Below, piece by piece: positions 58,201-64,000 of a DNA stretch of 64,000 nt. Within the stretch, counting starts at the first letter, position 1. Every line of letters starts with the position of its first letter. The notes beneath the pieces were generated by a model that was not told the DNA's origin, searched no databases, and saw only the letters and a list, made by a program, of their open reading frames with translations. The stretch spans positions 372,012 through 436,011 of the forward strand of contig JAVTLE010000004.1 in assembly GCA_033439295.1 (NCBI GenBank), read 5' to 3'. Origin of the DNA: Deuterostichococcus epilithicus (Eukaryota; Chlorophyta; Trebouxiophyceae; Prasiolales; Stichococcaceae). A program made the position numbers and the translations under genes.

Positions 58201-61200
58201 GTGCTTGTACAGCGCAACACTGGAGCAGAAGGGCGGTGCACAGCCCAGCTTCGTCAAGCTTGGCCAATCAAGTAAACAGCAGCCTCACCTCAGCGCGGTG
58301 ATTGTGCGCCGGCAGACGGCGAACAGCAGCAGGAACGACAGCGGCTGGATGACCTGCAACAGACATAAAAGGCATCAGAGAGAGGTGGGTCGGCAGCAGA
58401 GCGATATGACTGCCCTTTGAAGCCTCTGGGGTGGACGACAGCATACACGAGCAGGCAGCAGCAATGGAGCACAATGGAGCACAGGCCCGTCAAACACAGG
58501 CGACTGTGTGCTGCGGCGCAGGCAGGCTGCGCCAGCCCGTTCAGGGAACCTTAAGGACAGGGCCTGCACCGCCAAGGGTGCGCACGCACCTGTGCAAAGG
58601 CCTTGGCCAGAGGATATGCGCAGCCGCTGACGTGCGCGTTCAGGTTCTTGTAGTTCTGCCAGTACCCCGCGAAGAAAGCGAAGGCTGCACAGGCAGGCAA
58701 GAGGTTTGTAAGGCCACTGGCGCCTGTCCGTGCAGAGTGCTCTGCCAAAGAGGCCGTGATTCCCTCCGCCAGACGCGACTGGCAGCGCTGCAAGGCAGCA
58801 GGAGGGGATCAGGGCGGCCTGGCGCAGGCAGGCAGCAGGATTGGCAAGGGATGCACAAACAGAAGGCTTGCGCAGCAGGGCGCCGCCGAGATGCAAGCAC
58901 AATGCAACAGGGTGCGGCACGCGCGGGTTGTGCTCTGGGGAGTCCGAGCAGCTGGTCCAGATCATGATGCGGAGTGAAACGTCTTCCAGACACACGCGAA
59001 GACAGGGCATGCCTGATCAGGCCGAGGCAGACCCCCTCAACAGTGGCACGCACCCATGCCGATCCAGAACAGGACGAAGAAGGGCAGATGCCGGATGCCA
59101 ACGAAGTCCAGCCAGTAGTTGCGCAGCTTCTGGCTCCACGCGGCGCGGTGCTGCCCCGAGACGCGCTTGGAGTGCTGCCGCTCCACTCCCTCGATGTGGC
59201 GCTTGAGCAGATCCACCAACTCCTCGAAGCGCACCGTCTGGGTGACCACGCCGCTGTTGATCCTGTGGCACACGAACGGCAGACATGGGTTGGTGGCCCA
59301 TCCTTGAGGTGCAGGAAGCAACAGCGGGCGCCATGACTTCACCACACATGCCATTGACCAGGACTCTGCGCTCGAAGCGCATCGCCTGCGTCACCACGCC
59401 GCTGTTGACCCTGCGGTGCGGGCCACTGCAAGGATGATCAGCGACAGCCGCGGCTCTCCGTCGACTGGGACTCTGCGCTCAGCACTACACCAGTGACATC
59501 GCCACATTGCCATGTTCCTGACGGCAGGTAGCGGCGAGCAGCCATAGATGTGGAGCCTGCCAACAGCTGGTCGGGCGAGGCATGTGAATAGAACGGCCAT
59601 AGAGCCAGACAGAGGGTCAAACAATGGTGCTACGCTCCCCCTCAAGCGGTGCTTTGACCCCTTCATTTTGTTTGAAAGAGGGACGAGCGCCCACTGGCGC
59701 AGGCCAATGAGCAGTCGGCCACCTCACGACCGTCCCTGGCTGCCAACCTGGACATGCGCTGATGCCCTTCCGACCGCGTGGGTGGAACGTGCAGGCGGCC
59801 CCCACACCACACAGAGCCCGCCCTGGCCGTTTCGAAAACCCTGCAAACACTCTGCCAAAACCCTAAAACCCCACCTGTTGAGCTTGGCCTCCATCAGCGT
59901 CTCCTCCTCGCCAATTCCGGTCAGAGTGGTCTCCTCGGAGACAGCACGCGAGGCGTGGATGTCGTGGATGAGCGCCTCCGACGTCCGCTGCAGCTGCTTG
60001 TCCGTGACCGGGATCTTGAGCTTCAGGAAGGCCACCTGCGGCGGCGAGCGGCGGCGCGGCGGTGAGACTTTTGCCAGGTGGCGGGAGGTAGCAGGTGAGG
60101 CGGCGGGAAGTGGCAGGTGAGGTGGCAGGTGGACAGAGTCGAGGTGAGACAAAGTACAGCCCGCGCAGCGCAGTAGCCGCCAGCAACTGCGCAGCACCCG
60201 CCAGCACGGGGGGGAGGGGGGTGGGGAGATGGGCGCCGAGAGACTGAGGCGCGTGCCGGCACGCGGCGCTGCAAGGCCGCCGCTCAGTGGGCATATGCCA
60301 GGCGTTCCCAGCGGCCCCGCGGCATGGCAGACGAGCGGCGCCTGGGGGATAAGGCACAGGCGGAGGCGGCAGTTGTCGTTGCAGGGAAAGGCCCCTGTTG
60401 CAGCAGGGAGCGGGAGGTGCAGCGCCCACCCTGAGGATCTCGTCCAGGTTCTCACGCGCAATGGTGCCATCGTTGCGTGTGTCCAGCAGCTCGAAGGTGA
60501 TGCGCAGGTGGTCCTCCAGGCTGGCGTGCTCCAGCGTTAGCAGCGCGTCGACAAGCCGCTCCGCCGGCACCTCCTCAGCGCCCTCTGTGACGCAAATTCG
60601 ACGGGCAGAGCGTCAGAACACTGCGTGTCATGCCACCGCTGACCAGCACCAGGCCGGCGTGCGCCGCTGCCGGCGGCGCATCCGCCAGCCGCTCCATTGG
60701 CACCTCCTCGGCGCTTCCTGTGTGAGCGCATTTGCAGGCCAAACCACCACACAACCGCTCGGCAGGGTCCTCGGCCTTTGGTTGCGCCGCAGCACCGTTC
60801 CCCAGGGGCGGCTCGCGTGCTTTGACGCCGATGGTGTGGCCGCCAACGGCGATCCGTCGGCAGCGGCTACGTTTTCTGGATGCCACAGATGGCGAAATGA
60901 TGTTCTTCTCGGGAAGATCCTCAAGGGGTGCCCCGGCCAGCAGCACGGCCGGTGGTCGCTCAGTCAGGCCGCGCGCGGCAGCTACACGGGGCAACAGAGC
61001 ACGGATATGATCACACGCTGCAAGGTCATGCATATCAGTAGGTTTGCCTAGAGCTGGCAGCTGTGCTGTTGGGAGCGCAGCTGCCGCCGTGAGCGCAGCT
61101 GCCGCCATTCCTACTTGTGGCGGTGGCAGCCACCGCCTGCCCGGAACTCTTGTCACCAGATGCCACACTGGCAATGCCTGCCGGTAAGCGCCCGGTAAGC

Positions 61201-62297
61201 GCTGACTGTGCAGAGGACAGACACGCCGCCACGAATCTGCGATGCTGCGCAGTCGGCGCCCTGAGCAAGACCGGCCATTGGCAGTACCCACAAGCGGGCT
61301 GCCAGCTGTGGCATACAGGCTGCAGCGCTCTGCGACAGTCTAGGTTGCCCAGTCCTCTGCCGATAATCAAGGCGGTATTCATGTCCAGATATCGATGTTG
61401 CATCTCTGAAGAGCGGCACGCACCTGGGTTCTGAGACTCAAACAGCCGAGCAGCGAATACCGAACTGCCAAGCCGGTCCGTGACGGCATTCTCAAACGAC
61501 CGTGCGCTGACGAGCATGTCCTCGGGGTTCCTCCCAGTGTCGCTGGCCAGCCGCTCCAGGACTGCGGACCTCTGCGATTGCAGCAGCAGTCACGGCTGAC
61601 AAGGCAGTGATAGATATCTGGGCAGTAGTAAGCGGGCTGCACGGGTCACTGCGGCCGGCCTCGCAGCGCCAGTGCGTGCAGCTGATGCACGCCAGGGACT
61701 GGAACGTCCTTCAACGGACGCTGCCACTCTGTCTGGCCTTCTGGTATACCTGCACCTGAAAGAAGGGAACCGACAGGCTGTGCAGGAAAGACACGGGCTT
61801 GGCCGGCGCTCAGCCGCCCCGACGAGCGGCAAACGCCTCACAGGGCACGCTTGAGTGCTGCTGCAGGTATCTCGATGGCGGGCTTGCCCTCCAGGGGCGC
61901 GCCAATCACCATGCATTCTTTCGGAGGTGTTGACAGCGCATGCAAAAAGGGCGGCTAGACGCGAAACCTGGCTGTCGAACTTGGAGCCGCTGCCGTTGGC
62001 GGTGCTGCGCATGCGCTGGAAGGACTGCCGCATGGTGCCGGCGGCGCGCGCCGAGCTGTGCAGCCGGGACAGCCGCGTGGCCGACCGGTTGAACGTGTTC
62101 GCCCGCGACACAGACTTGCTGAAGGACTTCATTGGCGCGTCCATGTCAGGCATGTCGGTCATCGTGTCCTTCTCCTCGTCCTCCATGTCCATCTCCTCCT
62201 TCTCTGGGTCGCTCTCCCGCGGCAGCGAGGCCTGGAGATTGAACTGGGGCAGGCGCGCCCCGTTGCCCGTGGGCTCTGCCGTGTCGTCGAGCGGCAT
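52279..62297 (-). CDS. RBOH: RBOH-type NADPH oxidase (superoxide-producing)
   Basis: Twenty-three exons, read downward: 62297-61968, 61571-61424, 60981-60871, 60584-60430, 60035-59875, 59262-59054, 58684-58590, 58353-58289, 58086-57960, 57700-57604, 57398-57368, 57134-56942, 56717-56548, 56207-56146, 55954-55845, 55196-55080, 54739-54491, 54247-54076, 53708-53548, 53233-53171, 52975-52872, 52668-52605, 52374-52279; 1029 aa. It moves electrons from cytosolic NADPH through FAD and two haems to oxygen. Seen: an EF-hand-like loop (DTRNDGTIAREN, about 231-242), paired haem His as H-x13-H in FHRLCGYLIFLCSAGH and in THILMWIVFYVALIIH, FAD motif HPFTITSAP (about 649), and NADPH motifs LDGPYNAPA, VGAGIGVTPF and VCGPPP. 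Exons 16-17 insert about 60 extra polar residues before LDGPY. Intron 20 seems to use a GC donor (AAG|GCGAGC). The tail ends FDFYEV-type rather than the plant FxFHKENF. N-terminal exons 1-3 are the least certain. Confidence 0.93.
53780..53813 (-). repeat. Echo of NADPH oxidase exon 19 start, with intact acceptor
   Basis: It reads CVVSDSNAPH after a CTGCAG acceptor (exon edge would be 53810), against the real WVVSDSTAPN at 53708. The 102 nt between the two acceptors is open and a multiple of three. Confidence 0.9.
54813..54895 (-). repeat. Echo of NADPH oxidase exon 16 end in the next intron
   Basis: It reads SFARFMTLSKA where exon 16 ends MSLARSMTLSQTK. It lies about 190-270 nt past the real donor. 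Confidence 0.75.
55269..55320 (-). repeat. Echo of NADPH oxidase exon 16 start, with acceptor
   Basis: After a CTACGCAG acceptor it reads ASPPPLERRLSAVAG, against the real ASLPPMEKQLGALGS that follows CACGCAG at 55196. It lies about 75-120 nt upstream. Confidence 0.85.
59360..59420 (-). repeat. Echo of NADPH oxidase exon 6 start, with acceptor
   Basis: It reads RVNSGVVTQAMRFERRV after CACCGCAG, against the real RINSGVVTQTVRFEELV after GCCACAG at 59262. The offset of 148 nt is out of phase, so its use would break the frame. Confidence 0.9.
59861..59872 (-). repeat. Telomere-like CCCTAAAACCCC motif
   Basis: On the transcript strand it reads GGGGTTTTAGGG, the Chlamydomonas-type telomere unit, two nt into NADPH oxidase intron 5. 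Confidence 0.5.
60055..60150 (+). repeat. GGTGGCAGGTGAG-type minisatellite
   Basis: Four or so degenerate 13-24-bp units lie just upstream (transcript sense) of the exon 5 acceptor. On the transcript strand it is a C/T-rich tract with several CACCTG repeats. Confidence 0.8.
60657..60722 (-). repeat. Echo of NADPH oxidase exon 4 start, with acceptor
   Basis: After CACACAG it reads SAEEVPMERLADA, against the real GAEEVPAERLVDA after GTCACAG at 60584. It lies about 75-140 nt upstream. Confidence 0.9.
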
Positions 62298-62778
62298 GGT
62301 GCCGATCGACCGTGCGAGACGGAGTGCCGAATCGTTTGCGGGATCGCCTGTGTCACAGTCTCATTGCCTTGCTGCAGGCCGGGCGCTGTGACAAGTTGGC
62401 AGAGGGGCGTCGTGCAGTAGAATCTGTGATACGCGAGATAATGAATGTTACTGCCAGTACATTTGGAAGTATTGTTACATCAAGTGAGTGCCAACCTTGC
62501 TGCCCCCTGTCATTCACTGCGAGCTCTCGAGATCGCCACGTGAGCACCTCGTACACTCACAATCAATCGTGTGATGATTCACGCTGATGAATGCTAAGGT
62601 ACGCCTGAGACCTCTGCAACTCCACTACAGTACCAGGTCTGTACCGGCCGGGCGCCCCGAAACACGAAAACAGACACCACAGCTGACGGCGGCCGGTCCG
62701 CAGCAATGCACGGCGGAATTACTGCTCCCCAGTGTAACAGCCGTGCCGGGCTACACAGCAGCAGGCTTCTGACACTCA
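62298..62778. other. Spacer upstream of the NADPH oxidase
   Basis: Holds the NADPH oxidase promoter and the 3' UTR of the right-edge gene. Moderately AT-rich; nothing recognised. Confidence 0.45.
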
Positions 62779-63709
62779 TCAACGACGCTTGCCCCTCCTC
62801 CGTATCATCGTCCAGGGGAGCCGCCCAGCTACTGGCAGCACGCTTTCTTCAGCCGCCTGCAGCACCCGCCGCTGACTCCGCCCGGCTGTCAGGCATTACC
62901 TGCGGCAGCGGCCGCCGCTGCCAGGGCCGCCTGGTTGTTTGGATTCGAAGGCGACTTGAGCCACGCCTGCACAGTCCAAGCGCGGCCGCGATGAAGCCGG
63001 TGTGCTGCATGAGATGGCGGATTTGCGGCACGGCAGTGGCAGCTCACATGCACTCACGGCGCTTCTGCACGGTCACAGCGCTGTGATTCAGCAGAGCCAC
63101 ACCTTCCAGGCTAGGTCCTTGTACTGTGACGTCCGCAGACCGGGTTTGTCCTGCAAACGAAGGATCCAAAAGCATTACTTCATCAACACGATGGCTTTCA
63201 GGGTGTTTGGGTGAGAGTGTACAACGGCAGTAGCGACCTGGGCATCGCTGGGTGATGGATTCCAGCGACTCGCATCGTGCCAGACCACTGTGATGTGGGC
63301 ATGTGACACATGCTGCGCACCTGCCGCAAGCGCGCAATCTCCTGCTCCTCGAATGCCAGGTGTGCTGCCTTCTGCCGCCTGCACACGACGAATTGCTTGC
63401 AACTGGTCAGACGCTCATCGCTGGCCAAACAACATACAATGCCACCACTGTGACGCCGCTCCACACATGCAGGGTGAAGTGCACAGCAGGCAGCGCAGCG
63501 ACAGATACGACTCTCCGGGTCCTTGCAGGCAAGCAGTCTTCAGCACACATGTGCAGCAACCCTGCAGGCACACGCTGCCATGGTCCGGGTGCGCCACACC
63601 TCTCCGGGTGCGCGTCTGCTTCCTGCTGCCCGCCCACGCCCAGCATCTTGATGGCCTGCTCCACGGACCGAGCCTCCTCTCCCTCCGTCTGCCGGTTGAC
63701 GTTTTCTGC
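62779..63709 (-). CDS. 3' part of a coiled-coil protein gene, runs off the right edge
   Basis: Exons, read downward: 63709-63600, 63378-63321, 63150-63103, 62966-62900, 62831-62779, with further 5' exons outside the window. The translated part is helical and charged: ENVNRQTEGEEARSVEQAI, RRQKAAHLAFEEQEIARLRQ, then KPGLRTSQYKDLAWKAW, a conserved-looking LKSPSNPNNQ and an Ala run. Phases fit at every junction, which supports the set. The last exon (ending in a basic GRLPWTMIRRRGKRR) is the weakest; a different frame there would be acidic. I recognise no family and give no function. It lies upstream of, and in the same direction as, the NADPH oxidase. Confidence 0.5.
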
Positions 63710-63761
63710 CTGCAGTCGTCGGTGGAAACGGTGAGTGGGGAAGTCAAACGTGTAGGGTCTG

Positions 63762-63814
63762 CGCTGCATGGAGCGCGCCTCCTCCCGCTATCTGCCCGTC
63801 GTCAAGTCTTCTGC
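63762..63814 (-). repeat. First echo of the right-edge gene's exon start
   Basis: After GGTGCAG it begins GCAGAAGAC, a worn copy of the exon start GCAGAAAAC after CCTGCAG at 63709, and the GGAGGAGGC...CTCC core is kept. The copy has an in-frame stop. Confidence 0.75.
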
Positions 63815-63884
63815 CTGCACCACGTGGAAAAGATGGGTCGAGTCCCTTTTCGAGAGGTTTGACTGGGGATATGCTGCCTTGCTG

Positions 63885-63930
63885 CCTCACGGAGCACGCC
63901 CCCTCCGCCTGCCAGGCAAAGAGTCTTCGC
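63885..63930 (-). repeat. Second, older echo of the same exon start
   Basis: After TGGCAG it begins GCGAAGACT and keeps GGCAGGCGGAGGG and TCCGTG, again matching the exon at 63709. The three copies are spaced 105 and 116 nt apart. Confidence 0.7.
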
Positions 63931-64000
63931 CTGCCACCCCGCACATGGCCAAGTCGAGGTCTCCACCTCCCTGTCAAGCTGCAGCCCCCTCGCCCTTCGG

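Noticed and set aside
1730-63930. Exon echoes read as mutually exclusive alternative exons
   Set aside because: Most lack one splice site, have stops or are out of phase, and all are partial; only the exon 19 copy of the NADPH oxidase could be functional.
1730-63930. Exon echoes read as a mobile element family
   Set aside because: Each copies its own neighbour and they share no common sequence, so no element family fits.

Overview
The window looks like nuclear DNA of a green alga, most probably a Chlorella-like trebouxiophyte. The genes are GC-rich and broken by many short introns (up to 22 per gene) with GTGCGC or GTGAG donors and CTGCAG or CGCAG acceptors. TTTAGGG-type telomere motifs and TGTAA 3'-end signals occur. 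The best-conserved proteins are plant and algal ones: nitrate reductase, ferredoxin-nitrite reductase, an RBOH-type NADPH oxidase, the chloroplast-type PyrP2 phosphatase and a GT14 glycosyltransferase. I assigned exons by matching protein-family motifs across GT-AG boundaries and checking phase. Every full gene model below closes in frame.

Layout, left to right. An SNM1/Apollo-type DNA-repair nuclease (+, 437-4869) converges on nitrate reductase (-, 5729-13130). Nitrate reductase diverges from nitrite reductase (+, 14207-19211) across a 1.08 kb shared upstream region, so both steps from nitrate to ammonium sit side by side. Then come a small DUF6891-like gene (+, about 20.4-20.9 kb), a seven-helix membrane protein (+, 22045-24841), and a tandem pair of SEC11 signal-peptidase genes on the minus strand. 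The SEC11 copy at 28071-29929 is whole; the one at 25672-27603 is decayed and lacks its 3' exons. Further minus-strand genes are a PyrP2-like HAD phosphatase (31131-33617) and a GT14 glycosyltransferase (34357-39969). A DUF1232 membrane protein (+, 41193-43335) converges on a secreted, Pro/Thr-rich type I membrane protein (-, 44536-49434). A small secreted cystatin follows (+, 50418-51205), then an RBOH-like NADPH oxidase with 23 exons (-, 52279-62297), and the 3' part of an unassigned coiled-coil gene (-, from 62779 to beyond the right edge). No RNA genes, CRISPR arrays or intact mobile elements were found.

The most unusual signal is not a gene. In at least eight transcription units, introns hold a decayed copy of the neighbouring exon edge (an 'exon echo'), usually with its splice site, 30-250 nt from the real exon. 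Some copy an exon start with its acceptor and lie in the upstream intron: NADPH oxidase exons 4, 6, 16 and 19, SEC11 exon 3, and the right-edge gene. Others copy an exon end with its donor and lie in the downstream intron: SNM1 exons 4 and 5, nitrite reductase exon 14, GT14 exons 3, 5 and 7, and DUF1232 exon 4. This fits repeated small tandem duplications across exon-intron boundaries, after which one splice site is kept and the other copy decays inside a growing intron. In NADPH oxidase exon 19 the echo keeps an acceptor and an open frame in phase, so it may still be spliced in.

All coordinates come from reading by eye. The least certain points are first exons, some start codons, exon 3/4 of the seven-helix gene and the DUF6891 junction. 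Ambiguous bases (N) occur near 3314, 4629, 23801, 36884-36890 and 48412.
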